DNA from: Amborella trichopoda
Taxonomy: Eukaryota; Streptophyta; Magnoliopsida; Amborellales; Amborellaceae
Length of the DNA stretch: 64,000 nucleotides
Direction: 5' to 3'
Assembly (NCBI RefSeq): GCF_000471905.2
Contig: NW_006499617.1
Location: 4,316,194 to 4,380,193, forward strand
Shown piece after piece: positions 12,510 through 24,183 of this stretch. The notes under the pieces were generated by a model. It did no database searches. It was not told the DNA's origin and saw only the letters and a list, made by a program, of their open reading frames with translations. The position numbers and the translations under genes are program-made. How positions within the stretch are numbered: the stretch's first letter is position 1; each line of letters opens with the position of its first letter.

Positions 12510-12892
12510 GAGTCGAAACAGGAATCTTGCACCCTCAAAACGGGAATCTCGCACCCTGTGTCGCTCGAGTCGAAAGGGGAATCTCGCACCCTGTCGCCTG
12601 AGTCGAAACGGGAATCTCGCACCTTGTGTCGCTCGATTTTAAAGGAGAGTCGAAACGGGAATCTCGCACCCTGTGTCGCCCGATCTTAAAGGAGAGTCGA
12701 AATGGGAATCTCACACCTTGTGTTGCTCGATCTTAAAGGAGAGTCGAAACAGGAATCTCGCACCCTGTGTCGCTCGATTGCCCGATCTTAAAGGAGAGTT
12801 GAAACGGGAATCTCGCACCTTGTGTCGCCCGATCTTAAAGGAGAATTTGGAATGGGAATCTTGCAGCGTGTGTCGATCTTAAAGGAGAATTG
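12510..12892. repeat. Minisatellite, about 47-bp unit, roughly nine copies
   Basis: Units begin with GAGTCGAAACGGGAATCTCG and continue CACCCTGTGTCGCTCGATC then TTAAAG. Starts are near 12510, 12567, 12600, 12646, 12693, 12740 and 12793. The later copies are regular at 46-53 bp, while the first ones lack the TTAAAG part. The array is GC-rich within AT-rich DNA and CG-rich, so it may be methylated. An open frame through it is only a by-product of the repeat. Confidence 0.93.
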
Positions 12893-13097
12893 GTCGCTTA
12901 GTGATGTCACATGGTGAGTCCTTACCTGAGGACATTTTGGACAATTTTTTCAAAATATCATTTCAGGTTACCATTTTTCTCCATAGCACTGGGATTAAAG
13001 CTTTTGTAAAGGTATATATATTTTATAGATTTTTTCCAATTCTTCGATGTGGGATTTACGCTAATTGATATTATATTGAAAATTCATACAATATAAG

Positions 13098-13112
13098 TAT
13101 TGTACAAAATTC
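13098..13112. repeat. 15-bp target duplication, left copy
   Basis: TATTGTACAAAATTC, identical to 13197-13211, flanks the 84-bp tRNA-like insert. Confidence 0.92.
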
Positions 13113-13196
13113 TTCAGCAGTGCGTGAATGGCTGCTGTGGTTAGCAGCTGAGGTTTTACGTGTGACTTTCCCAAGTTCGAATCCCAGTTGTGATGC
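13113..13196 (+). mobile_element. 84-bp tRNA-like retroposed insert (minimal SINE-like)
   Basis: An 84-bp body lies between perfect 15-bp direct repeats. It contains a good B-box-like motif (AGTTCGAATCCCAG at about 13174-13187) and an A-box-like TGGCTGCTGTGGTTAGC near 13129-13145, at the distance expected for a tRNA with a longish variable region. The ends do not form a clean seven-pair acceptor stem, so a working tRNA gene is unlikely. The long perfect target duplication is typical of LINE-mobilised RNAs. No poly(A) tail or SINE body follows. It is best described as a retroposed tRNA-derived RNA or the tRNA head of a SINE. Confidence 0.72.
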
Positions 13197-13211
13197 TATT
13201 GTACAAAATTC
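13197..13211. repeat. 15-bp target duplication, right copy
   Basis: Second copy of TATTGTACAAAATTC, directly after the tRNA-like insert. Confidence 0.92.
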
Positions 13212-16200
13212 ACTTATTGTCTTCATAAAAAATTTTAAAAAATATATCCTAAAATAATAATAATAATAATAATATCATAAAAATAAAAAAAATGGAAAAA
13301 AAAGGTTTTTACTTTTGTCTTAAGAAAAAAAACTAAAATTTGTCTTCATAAAAAAGAAAAATTCACTTATTGTCTTCATAAAAAAATTTTAAAAATATAT
13401 CATAAATTTTTTTTAAAAATAATATCATAAAAAAAAGGATAAATTTTTACTTTGTTTTAAAAAAAAACTAAAATGTAGAAAATAATATGATAAAAGAAAT
13501 GAAAAAAATAAAAAGTAATACAAGCAAAAATAAAAAAGGTAATATAACATCTTCTTTTTTTTCTTGTTAAAAAAAAAAGAAAGTAATACAACAAATACCA
13601 TATTTTCTCGTAAAAAAAAAATACAACAAGTATTTCTTGTCAAAAAAATAAAAAATATTTCTTAATACAACAAATATTTTTTAATACAAACTAGGAATAA
13701 CTGATCTAATTATAATTTTTATTTTTATAATATGGTAAGCTTTAACACTAATTAGGAGTATTAATTTTAAGATATGATTCATACACATTTGAAATATTTC
13801 TTTGTCTCTAACAATCTCTTCCTTTAAATTTATTCTAGAATTCTAAAAAAGTATATTTTTAAAAATTTGAAGTGTTATTTCGAAAATTGATGCGCATTCG
13901 AATAATTTATATGTTGATAATCAAATATTTTATTTATTTATTTATTTGCTTAATAAATATTGTAATGTATTATTTTTCTTACAGTTGTCAATAATACATT
14001 TTAAACTAAATGATATTATAAAATATTTTAAATTTGTTATTATTTATATAATAAAATATAAACCAACAATTTTCGTCGCAATATATAATATTATAGTTAA
14101 ATAGGTTATAATAATTTTGGATTATAGTTAGTTAGGTTGTAATAATTTGGTTTTTTTTTTTTCTAGTAGATTAGGTTTTTCCACCAATTCGAGATTTTAG
14201 TTGCCATTTTTTATCAGTTTAATCCATTTTTTATTGTAGTCTATGCATGATTATATACTTTATCCATGGTAATTCTATGTTTTTAATTTTATTTGATGCA
14301 AATTTAATGGTTAACAGAAGTTCATAAAGGAAAAGAACATCTTAATTATTCATAAATTGATTAAAAATGAAAGTTAATAATACCTATATTTCTTATTGAA
14401 TTCTTAAAAAATAACATTTATAATAAATTTTTATACTTTTTTTGGATTTTTTTAGAAATTTAATAGGACCGATTCAGTCGATTCTTGACCCGAATCGCCA
14501 ATTCATCGATTCAAATGGGTTTTTGAGATGCTCGATTCGAGCACCGATCCGTTTTTTAACCCACTGCTTTGCATCATGAGTGCTCACCTCAATGTTTCAT
14601 TGCAGATAAAAAACTAACTTCATGAACCACTTGGGCATATGTAACGCATGATCTACTTCTGAAAATACCATTAAATACATTTATTTGCTACCTAACACTG
14701 TGACCTCTTTCTCCCCGTCGGAATGGAAAGCCCCAATACTTCCCCTGCCTCCGACCCCACCACCACAGACTCAATTCTCTCTCACAATGGAGCCGCGGTA
14801 AGAGTAATTAGATAAGCAACGGGAAAATAAGGGTAAGAGCATTGATTTAAAAAATGGATAGTTGACTCAGATCGAACACTTTAAAAATTGGTTTAAATCG
14901 GTGAATCAGCGGTCCAGATCACTGTTTTACTATACGGAAAAAATAGTGAACTATTGAAAAAACACATTAAAAAATAGTACACCGGCCAAAAACCGATCCA
15001 AATTTGTGAATCTGCGATTCTGATTGCTGTTTTACTGTAGAGAATCGTCATTTTATTGTGCAGAACCACCGGTTCCCTTTTAGATTTGGCCGTATTCCTA
15101 TATATACAGAACTGGAATAGGATGACCGATTCCCAATACGGACTGGGCAATTTTGTGCCGATCAAGCGTTTTCTAAATCATTAAATAAGAAAGAAAGAGA
15201 GTAGATTTTAATTTTCGAATAACATATTTCAGAATAATTTAAGATTTTTTTAAATTTATTTTGGACAATTTTGATAAGCGAAAGCGAAACCATTGAGGTG
15301 ACAATTGACACGATAAGGGTCATCATGGAGGTGTCATGTGTACTCTATAACCCTATAAAGACCCAAATCTTTTCTCATTTTGGGTAGAAGTCTTTCAAAG
15401 TTGGAAAAGCATGTCAAGACACTACTTACTTACTTTTAGCAGGAGGAGTTTACAATCAGGGGCAGTTGTCAAAATATCACTGACTAGATTCAAAGTTTTA
15501 AAAACAAAATTTTTCAAACTTCATGATACACTATAAACCATCCAATTTGGTGTCTAATGGCTTGAGTAATTGTGACCTCTTTGTAAGAAAGATAAATAGT
15601 TTCATAGTGTACAATCTTTTTTTATTTATGTACAACATTCTCACTCAACTATTTTTTCTCGACCTATTGATCTCTCCATGTCAATCAAGGTCTGTGGTGC
15701 TAATTTCAACTAGATTCATGCCCAACTGAGATCGAATTTTATATATTGATTTGTAGATAAATTACTATAATAGCATTTTAGAAGGGTTTTAGGGCATGCA
15801 ATCCAAATACTTGAAAAGTAATTTGTGAATTAATCGTATCTTGGGAGTATGCTCACCTAAACTTGGTTTCGTATTGGGGCATTTAGCAAGACAAAGATGT
15901 TCAATACTTCAAAGAAAGTGAGATCATCTTGTGTCCCTAATTTTGAGATTATAATACATCTTGGATCGGACCTGTCATGATTGTCTTTTTTTATTTGGTA
16001 CTTGGGCCTGCCTTTTTGAAGAACTGTATAGAAGAGAACTTATCTCACCCCATGGTAACTGGACTAGATCTATTGGCAGAACTAGAAATCGAGAAATCTG
16101 ATATTTTAAGGACAAGATTAGATTTGACCTAGGGGATCTCTATCACATTGAACTCAAGAGCTCAAAAATTCCAATAGAGAGAGACTGAGAGAGGTGTCAA

Positions 16201-16714
16201 AGGTTTTCCGTAGATATTGGGTTTGGGTTTCAAGATAACCTCTTTTAGTAGAGATAGAAGAATTTTTAAGCCTTGGGTCCCGGGAGGGTAGAAATAACTT
16301 ATGTAGACACTTCCATTGAAATTTTGGCCAATTGTAGACACCCCTACAAAATTATGGCCAACAAAAATCCCCAAACTTGTATCCTTGTGCCCTAGTCACA
16401 TTCTCAAACTTAAACTCGATACTTTAAACATACCAAGACTCTAAACTAGTCATCCTAAACACCCCGGTGCATATTAACCCGAAATACCTATCCAATGCCT
16501 GAAAAACAGAAAGTTGAGACCCTGAAGTCTTAGTCTTGTTTGCTGCTCAAAAGTCACTCAAAATGGGTTACATTTGATTCATAACACACCTTACACGAAG
16601 GCATAAAAGAAGAAGCTTGCTTTCTACTTTGATCTCTATTAGAGCTCTTCTCTTCTACGTTCTAGATTTCCACCATTGAAGTTGCAAATAAAAGCTCAGG
16701 ACGAAACCATAAAT
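13212..16714. other. AT-rich intergenic DNA with simple repeats
   Basis: From 13230 to 13690 the sequence is dominated by A-runs, AAT units and repeated TCATAAAAAA blocks; CTTATTGTCTTCATAAAAAA appears at 13212 and again at about 13363. At 14460-14560 and 14870-15170 are GATTC/CGATTC-rich stretches that look like decayed hAT-type MITE ends. No complete element or gene was found, and the open frames here are short and repetitive. Confidence 0.5.
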
Positions 16715-17050
16715 TTGCCAGAGAGAGAGAGGTGAGAGAGCAATGTCAAGTGGGTTAGAGAGAGGTGAGAGGTTTGCAAAAGAGGAGAATTATGGGTTTG
16801 TAGAAAGAGAGATAGGGTCATCATTTGGGTGGGTTAGAGAGAGAGAGAGAGAGAGGTGTGAGGTTTGCATAGGGGTTTGGGTTTGGAGAGAGAGAGGAGA
16901 TTTGTAGTAGAGGGACTGGGGCTGGGTTTGGGTGTGGCGAGAGAGACGAGGTTTGTAGAACAGGGGTTGGGTTTGGGCATGGGTTTGGACTTGGAGAGAG
17001 AGTGATGAGGTTTTAGGTTTGAAGAGAGAGATGGGGTTTTGAAAAGGGGT
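16715..17050. repeat. GA/GGTTTG-rich low-complexity tract
   Basis: A purine-rich plus strand made of GAGAGAGA, GAGGTTTG and GGGTTTGGG units. The minus-strand frame here (Lys-Pro-Ser repeats) is a product of simple sequence, not a gene. It ends about 45 bp before the left end of the Mutator-like element. Confidence 0.8.
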
Positions 17051-17095
17051 GCGATTGATAAAATAAGACCAGACATGATAAAATTTTTTTTTTTA

Positions 17096-17228
17096 CAAAA
17101 ACCCTTATAGAGTATATTATTCACTCAACTTACCCCTTTCTAACTTTTTTCTCTCATCTTTTTTCATTCAACAAATTATCCTCGCAAAAACCCCCAAACC
17201 CAAAAAATAATACAAAATACCCTTTTGG
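17096..17228 (+). repeat. Left terminal inverted repeat of MULE
   Basis: Pairs in inverted orientation with 24962-25098. Shared landmarks in order are CAAAAACCC, a TATA-like stretch, ACTTACCCC, AACTTTTT, TCTCA, CAAAAACCCCC-type and CAAAATACCCTT. Divergence and small gaps indicate an old element. Confidence 0.85.
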
Positions 17229-17284
17229 TCTTTCCCCTTTTCTTTCCCACTTACCCCGTAAATTTCACCCGAACTTTTTTTTTA

Positions 17285-17520
17285 ACAAAAGCTTCTCCCT
17301 CACGGCCCGAGCTCCTCCACCGAAGCTTTTCTTCCCACACCTTCTCCCTTACGGCCCGAGCTCCTCTCCATCTCTTACTTTCTCTTTGCGGCCTGAGCCC
17401 CCTCCTCTCACGCTCTCTCTCTGCGGCCCGAGCCCCCTCCTCTTACGCTCTCTCTCGTGGGTTGAAGCTTTCTCGCTCTCTCTATTCGAAAGAACACCCA
17501 AGCTAAGGCCCAAGCTCTCT
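17285..17520 (+). repeat. Left subterminal repeats of MULE (CGGCCCGAGC units)
   Basis: Four or five degenerate units of about 50 bp start with the CGGCCCGAGC motif or a close variant and continue with C/T-rich sequence (CCCCTCCTCT, ACGCTCTCTC). The tract is GC-rich and strongly pyrimidine-biased. The Ser/Leu/Arg/Pro-rich frames through it are low-complexity products. Confidence 0.8.
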
Positions 17521-17639
17521 CCGTCTCTCTACGAAAGATATCATTGGGCTCTCAAAATCTGTGTCCCAGCCCAAACCCGATAGCCCTATTTCAATTTTTA
17601 CTTTACCCCAAATCAGCTCCATCTAAGGTAAATTTTTTT

Positions 17640-19060
17640 AATAAAATCACTCAAAATTTGTTGGCATTGATAATCTGTTGTATTTGATTTGGCATTGAGT
17701 TATTTGATTACCATTGACAATGAATCTGTTGTATTTGATTTGACATATACATATTGAAAACTAATGACCCCTAAATTGTATTTGATTTGTATTTTCAATA
17801 TATTGAGCTAACTATGGCTATTTCTAGAAATAACAGAGAGTTGATGGCAACCTAGTGAATTTTATGGAAATTTGTGTGATCGGTTGTCGTTTTCGTTGAT
17901 GAATCCCATTCTAGATAATTGGATTAAGGCTCGAACACTGATGATGATGATGAATTGTTGTTGATGTCAATGGTGTTATCAAATGCGGGTCTTGTTGTTT
18001 TTCTTTTTTAAAATAAAACAATGCAGAAATTGTTGTTATCTGAAGATGATTTTGGTGAAATTAGACTTCATGAGAATGGCATAGAATTGAAATTAGTTAT
18101 GTGGATTTATAGAAATTTAGGATACTTAACTATCATTAGTAATATTCTACAAAAAACATGTATTAGCATGTTGTTATCAAGGAATTGAGATGCCATTTGA
18201 GCTATTTGGGGAAAGGAGAGAGTCGAAAGCAATTTAGATTTCAAAAACTAAAATCACAATTATATTATAGAATCAACTGTTAAGATAGTATTAAAGAGAC
18301 TCCTATAGCAAACAATGTCTCTGGCGATTATAATGTAAGTTTGTCTACATGTATTTGTATGTGGATATTTATGATGATAACTACCTTATTGTTTTACGAA
18401 ACATGGGAATGGAGCCAACTTGGAAGCTATGTTATATGGGTTATTCTTTTTTAATGTTGTATCTGTTTTGGACACGTATCGACAATTTTACACACTTACT
18501 AACCCAGATAATTTTGTAATCTTCAGTGACCATTGATTGCATCATTGAAGAAGAATTTGATCTTCTTTTTTGTTTTGAGCAGTCACTTGTAAATTTTCAA
18601 AATATGTATGAATTCAACCAACATATAATTGAGATTTTGAGCTACTCGTCATGAAATAGATTCAAATTGTTTTTGAGTTACATGTAAACTTCGATCAAAT
18701 TGTTTCGAGCTGTTGTATTTGATTTGGCATGGTGACCTCAAGAGTTTTGGTTAAACTCAAATTGCGAATCTAGTTTATGGGTCATTAGTTTTCATTTTTT
18801 ATACAATTTCTCTTGATTTTTATGGTTTCCATGTTATTTATTTTCTTGTTTTTTCATTTATATTGAATTGCAAAATAGAAGAGCATTGGATTCTCAAAGG
18901 GGTAAAGCTTTTGGCCTTAGGAATAAATATGACTGAGTTTGCTCTGAAATAGCCACTGATTGATTGAAAGTATATGTTTATATCCACAAAGTCATTAGTG
19001 TTGTATTCAGATAATTTTTGGCTTTGTTTATTTGTGGGGTGTAAATTATGACAAATCTTG
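17640..19060 (+). other. Non-coding left interior of the MULE
   Basis: AT-rich sequence lies between the left subterminal repeats and the first transposase-like codons. Repeated GTTGTATTTGATTTGGCATT-like phrases occur at about 17680-17800 and again near 18710. No conserved frame is visible. It could hold the transposase promoter and leader intron. Confidence 0.5.
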
Positions 19061-19068
19061 TGCAGGAC

Positions 19069-21229
19069 AAAAGAAACGAAGTGATAGAATATTGATTTAT
19101 TATACTTGTGGTGGAGAACTTCAATCAAATATTGATGGGACTTTGGATTATATTGGTAGTGATGCATGTATATTTATGATTGAAAGTAGAACTAGGTTAG
19201 ATGACCTATGAAAATACCTAGCACAACGTTTCTTGCTAGGCATACACTTAATATCATTGAGGTATTTTATCCCAGGAAATAGAAGATTTATTGTGAATCT
19301 ATTCATTGACGATGATATTGAGAGCATGTTGAATGTACATGAAGACGAAAATAATCTCTTGGTTTATGTATTTGATGGGAGTGAACAAAGGGTTGGAAGT
19401 ACTTCACGTAACCCTAAGGCAATCGAAGAGATCAGACCCCCCCCCCCCGCCCCCCCCCCAACTCCTTTAATGTTTTGGTCTCTAGTTCCGAACAAAACAA
19501 TGCACCAAGGTTGCTTAGTTCATGGGAGGATGCACTTACCGATATAGGACAACAATTTGAATCTCTAGATGACTTCCGAGAAGCCCTTAACAAGTTTGCT
19601 ATAGCACACCATTTCACTTACCGTGTTGTTAAAAATGAGGGGTATCGCATAAGGGTGAAATGGAAGGGTGATGGATGCAAATGGGATATATATGTTTTGA
19701 AGTTTGGCAGAACGAACGTCTTCAGCATCAAAACATGGAAAAAAGAACACTCATGTAATATTGGGACAAGCAATGATGTACAGAGAAGAGCATCACAAAT
19801 TTATTGCATCATTAATCAAGGATAAATTAAGTGACATTGCACAGTACAAGGCTAAAAAAATCATGAATGATTTGTCTCGAGATTATGGGCTAAAAATACC
19901 CTATTGCAAAGCTTAGCGAAACGACCATCAAAGACATACATGGTTCGCAAGAGGAGGCAAACAACTAGTTACCTGCATATGTAAACCGAGTGATCCAGAC
20001 GAATCCTAATAGTTATGCGATAGGACAAGTATGACATGATGATAGATTTCATCAGATGTTTTTAAGCTTTTATGGCTCAATACATGACTTCAAAAGTGGA
20101 TGTCGTCCACTAATATTTCTCAATGGGGCATCATTGAAGGCACGATACCTTGGAACTTTACTTCTGCCAACTCATTCGATGGGGAAGAACAAATGTTTCA
20201 TGTTGCATTCGCTATTGAGGACGTTGAAAGTACTGACAACTAGTTGTGGTTTATGGAATATGTAAAGATTACTAGTGGGACAGATCGTGAAATCCCCTTT
20301 TTGTCTGATAAACACTCTAACCTGGTTGATACTGTCTGTCAAGTTTTTGAGAATGCCCATCATGCCTTCTGTGAGCGTCATTTAGCGAAGAATTTCATGA
20401 AGGAAGTAAAAGACATAGTTAATGATATTAAGAAGGCAGTTGTAAAATACTTTGTCGAAGCATGTAGAACATACATGCCACAAGAGTATTTTGACAATAT
20501 GAGTGAAATTAGGTCAATTTCTGAGGTCGCATTCAAGTGGTTAATAGAAACATCGCCTGACCGTTGGGCCACATCACTCTTCAGGGGTAAACGAAGTAAC
20601 AACCAATGTGCCTGAGTCATATAACAAGTGGATTCTAAAAGCACGTGACAGGTCAATTCTCTAGTGCGTTGACTTAATGAGAAGACAAATCATAAAACTA
20701 ATGGCCACTCACAGCTTGGAAGCTGAAACCTGGACCACAACACTTACCCCGCACGCGTAAAAGGAACTGATAAAGATCATAAAGTAATCCCTTTTAGTTA
20801 GGGTCACTGTGTCAAGTGGAGCAGTGTTTGAAGTTGATCGCATGAATTATAAGGCAAATATAATTGTACGAGAATGTGAATGCTGGGGTTGGCAAATTAC
20901 GGGCTTGTCTTGCAAACATGCTTGTAAAGCCCTTCAATGGATGAATAGGGATCCCGTGACTATTGTGAAGACTATTTTACGATTGCAAAGTTTCGTGAAA
21001 CATATTCCGAACCTATCGTGCCAGTTACCTTAATCGATATATCTGGGCATATGCGTGGACAACTTCCTCTAGATGGAATAAGAGTATTTCCACCTCACTC
21101 AAGACGGTCTCCTGGTCGACCTAAAAAAAAAGCGCATCGAGTTACAAGAAGTACCAGTGCGACTTATTCACTGTAGTATGTGCAAAGAAACTGGCCACAA
21201 CAAGGCAACATGTAAATTACCCACTTGAA
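19069..21229 (+). pseudogene. MuDR-type transposase relic
   Basis: Domain order is that of plant MULE transposases. 19069-19440 has an N-terminal region with GGE...YIGSDAC. 19500-19790 has a DBD_Tnp_Mut-like block (FESLDDFREALNKFAI, RVKWKGDGCKWDIYV, KEHSC). 19790-19920 has SLIKDKLSDIAQYKAKKIM...YGLKIPY. 20056-20615 has the MULE catalytic domain with SDKHSNL and HHAFCERHLAKNF. 20809-20960 has a SWIM zinc finger (CECWGWQITGLSCKHACKA). 21115-21229 has a basic SPGRPKKK stretch and a C-X2-C-X4-H-X4-C zinc knuckle. Stops or frame changes occur near 19211, 19440, 19914, 20030, 20160-20265 and 20615. The first catalytic Asp, normally in a DG(T/A)xLK motif, reads NGASLK here. Confidence 0.9.
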
Positions 21230-21738
21230 GGCATGTGGGAAATTGTAAAGAAATAAGTAATCTTTGCTTTAGTTATCTTCTTTGTTCAGTCTTTTTAAAT
21301 TGTAGCACCCACTTGTGTGAAATTTTGTCAGTACATATATTGGATATGTCATTTTTCTCTTCTTTTTTTTCTAGTTATCTTATTTGTTCTGTCAGTACAT
21401 ATATTTTTGTCAGTACATATATTGGTTATGCCACTTTTCTCTCTTTTTTTTATTGGATATACAACTGTTCTATCTTTTTTTTAATTAGATTGGATATGCC
21501 ACTGTTCTACCTCTTTTCTTATTGGATATGCTACTTGTGGTTAACTTTTTTTGCCAATTATGAAAATATAATTAGCAATGCAAGACCCGAAACAACTAAG
21601 AGGCACATGGGAGTCATCCACTTCATCAGGTCAAAGGCATGAGATAAGATGGTCTATTTGTTTTAATTAATGATTTATATTAATTAGGTATTTCTCATGT
21701 GACTGACTATTGCAATTTCTTGTTAATTTCATTTTAGG

Positions 21739-23676
21739 AGAGAAATATACTTCGTATTGATGAATCAACTCAAGCCTTAGCAAAATGGAAGCTTGATCAA
21801 TGACAGATACCTCTAATTCATAAGATTGGGTTGGATATTGGGGTCTCACGTATCGATTGCAACCTAGTGAGGGCATTTATAGGGAAATAGTGCAAGGACA
21901 CGAACATTACACATTTAAGCATCGGTGAAATGAGTCGTTATATGATGTATGGCAGATATTAAGGATAGCTGTGAAGGGTGAGCTTGTAATCGGCATCAGA
22001 TCTGAAAACTATGCCTTTTGTCAAGGAGTATCTGAGAGATTACCTAAAAGATGTCACCCCTATGCATCTAAATCATACATGGTTGAGGAGTAGATTTGGC
22101 CAACTACCAAAAAAACCCACCAAATTATAACTCACGCAACATACACAAGCATATCTCCTCTATTTAGTTGGAAAAACTATATTTGCCGAGTCATCTAAAG
22201 AATCGACACTTTCAATATATCTGTAATTGTTTCGATATTTTGATGAGGCAGTGAAGTGTGCATGAGGTGATGTGGCTCTTACTTTCTTATATCGTTCATT
22301 TTCCAAGGTCGCAGGTGGGAAAAATAATCATTTTAGAGGGTCAACGACCTTACTATAGGTATTTTTCACTATTTCTGTTATATATATTTACAATCTTACA
22401 ACTTTTGTGGCTACCAACTTTTTTTTTTTTTTTTAACAATGTTGGATCTATGAGCATTTTCGAGTTCTAGTTACCATGGTTGCACCGGTCATCAACCCAG
22501 AGATGCCTAAGGTTTGCATGTGGAAAAAACAAGCACGCCACAAAAACATCTCATTTTATAATATCTCGTTCAATATGGTTAGTGATTGTCTTGTGTGCTT
22601 ATAATGTAGTAGATAATATCTCGTTTAATATAGATAATGTATTAAGAATGTCTTTCCTTGTTGTTAATATCTCATGCTTATTTTTGTAGGTGACCTGGCA
22701 ACCGTATGAAGAGTCGCAGGAAATTGCAGAGTACTTCATGTGTCGATCATACCTCAATAGTTTCAACATTGCAGAGTATTAAATGCCCGATCGTGTATTG
22801 CGACAATTTGGGAAGATGCAAGGTGTTTCTGTTATGCCACCCAAGTGGGATAGGAGGGAGAAGGTCGGTGTACACTCCATAAATTGGACTGTAGAATTGG
22901 GTAGGTAGATAAAAGATTGGATACAACGAGAACGTAACATTGTTAATGCACCATTAGATAAATCTGGTGGAGTACCTATAGAAGAGTACATGCCCTGATA
23001 CAACATCTTTACGCAAGGAAAAACACCATTTCACCCCCCATTGCAGTCGCAATCCCATGTACAACATTTCCAAACTAATTGCATGTACAGCCTTCCGTAG
23101 GCCAATCCCAAGATAATAGATTGGTATAATATTTATTATATGTATTTTTTATTTTATCATTTTAATATATCTTAAAATTATGAAATATATATCTAATAGT
23201 CAATTTTGTTTGTTTTCGCTATCTACTTGCATCGACATACATGTATAGAGTTGCTACAAGCTGCACTTAATGGTGAAGTATTAACCGTGGAATCCATAGG
23301 TTTTGTATAGGTGGTTCATGATCTGCTACCGAATAATACTTATGTGGAGAGAAATATCGAGGATGATGACGGAGAAGATGATGATGATGGAGAAGATGAT
23401 GATGACAGAGAAGATGATGATGATGGAGGAGAGGATGATGGCGGAGAAGATATTGATGACGAAGGAGAAGATGGAGCAGAGGATGATCATGATGGAGGAG
23501 ATGATGGTGATAGTGAGCATGACGAAGAGAAAAGAACAAATAAAAAAGATGATCACTTTCAAGCACCGGCATTGCAAGAGGAATCGAGATGGAATTTGCA
23601 GTGGAGAAAATTGATTTTTTTATTTTGTCTTGGATATGTATATTTGAAACAAATGTTAAGTAAAAAATATGGTTGA
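21739..23676 (+). pseudogene. Plant mobile domain (PMD) protein relic
   Basis: Downstream of the transposase and in the same orientation. The segment at 21740-22060 reads as the start of a plant mobile domain: NLVRAFIGK, an HLSIGEM motif and, after a frameshift, LYDVWQILRIAV then GELVIG, matching the HLPxGE...DVxxLLGLPVxG pattern. 22230-22345 matches the GxVAxxxLYR block. 22690-23090 reads VTWQPYEES, then MPDRVLRQFG after a stop, then PPKWDRREKVGVHSINW, the usual PMD C-terminal block. It ends in an acidic Asp/Glu tail with lysines (23341-23560). At least three stops and one frameshift break it. PMD genes are known passengers of MULEs, so this is element cargo, not a host gene. Confidence 0.8.
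23359..23520 (+). repeat. GATGAT/GGAGAA repeat encoding acidic tail
   Basis: Imperfect repeats of GATGATGATGGAGAAGAT encode Asp, Glu and Gly in the frame of the PMD relic (frame 23311-23676). The acidic composition survives in this frame only; the opposite strand gives His/Leu or Ile/Ser strings. Confidence 0.85.
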
Positions 23677-24183
23677 TATTAATCGACATTCATATGTATT
23701 TTTGGATTTGATTGGTATGTTTGAAATAGATGTTAGGTAAATGATATGGTTGGTTATATTTTGATGTTGAGTTTGATATGTATTTTTGGATTTTATATGA
23801 ATGTTCGAAACAGACGTTTAATGAATGGTATGTTACATAAATGAGAGATCTCTCTTTATCTGCCTCTTCAATTACGAGAAAGTCATCAAGTTGGATATTA
23901 TATATTTTTATGACAATGTAACTTGGTTATCAAATACAATTGCTTTCATGTAATGTTAATTGCTGCTTTGGTGATAAACTATGAAGCCATCAAAGAAAAG
24001 TGTAACTACTTCAGGGCTAACATATAAAAACCACCAAAGACTATATAACACCACTACATATAATGTAAAGCCACCACCAAATGCTAACATATAACACCAC
24101 TAAAGAGAACACCTAACTCAGTTCTAACATACAACACCACAAAAAGCAAAAAGCCAATAAAATAAAAATAAAAATAATAGGTA

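Noticed and set aside
13113..13196. Functional tRNA gene
   Set aside because: There is no good acceptor stem and the T-arm pairs poorly; the flanking 15-bp duplications point to retroposition.
12388..14562. One large hAT element bounded by CAGGGTTTTAAAACC and CAGTGGGTTAAAAAACGG
   Set aside because: The 8-bp flanks (ACAACTCA-like and CTTTGCAT) do not match, and nothing inside looks like a transposase.
17068..17095. Exact 9-bp target duplication for the MULE
   Set aside because: AAATTTTTT flanks the right end, but the left side is a longer T run, so the match cannot be distinguished from homopolymer.
16834..17124. Pro/Lys/Ser-rich protein on the minus strand
   Set aside because: It lies entirely in GA/GGTTTG simple sequence.
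17225..17583. Ser/Leu/Arg/Pro-rich proteins on the plus strand
   Set aside because: They come from the subterminal pyrimidine-rich repeats of the MULE.
19438..19461. Poly-C run as a functional element
   Set aside because: Most likely a slippage-prone tract within the transposase relic; it accounts for a frame change there.
23267..23689. His/Leu-rich minus-strand protein
   Set aside because: It is the reverse reading of the GATGAT repeat that encodes the acidic tail.
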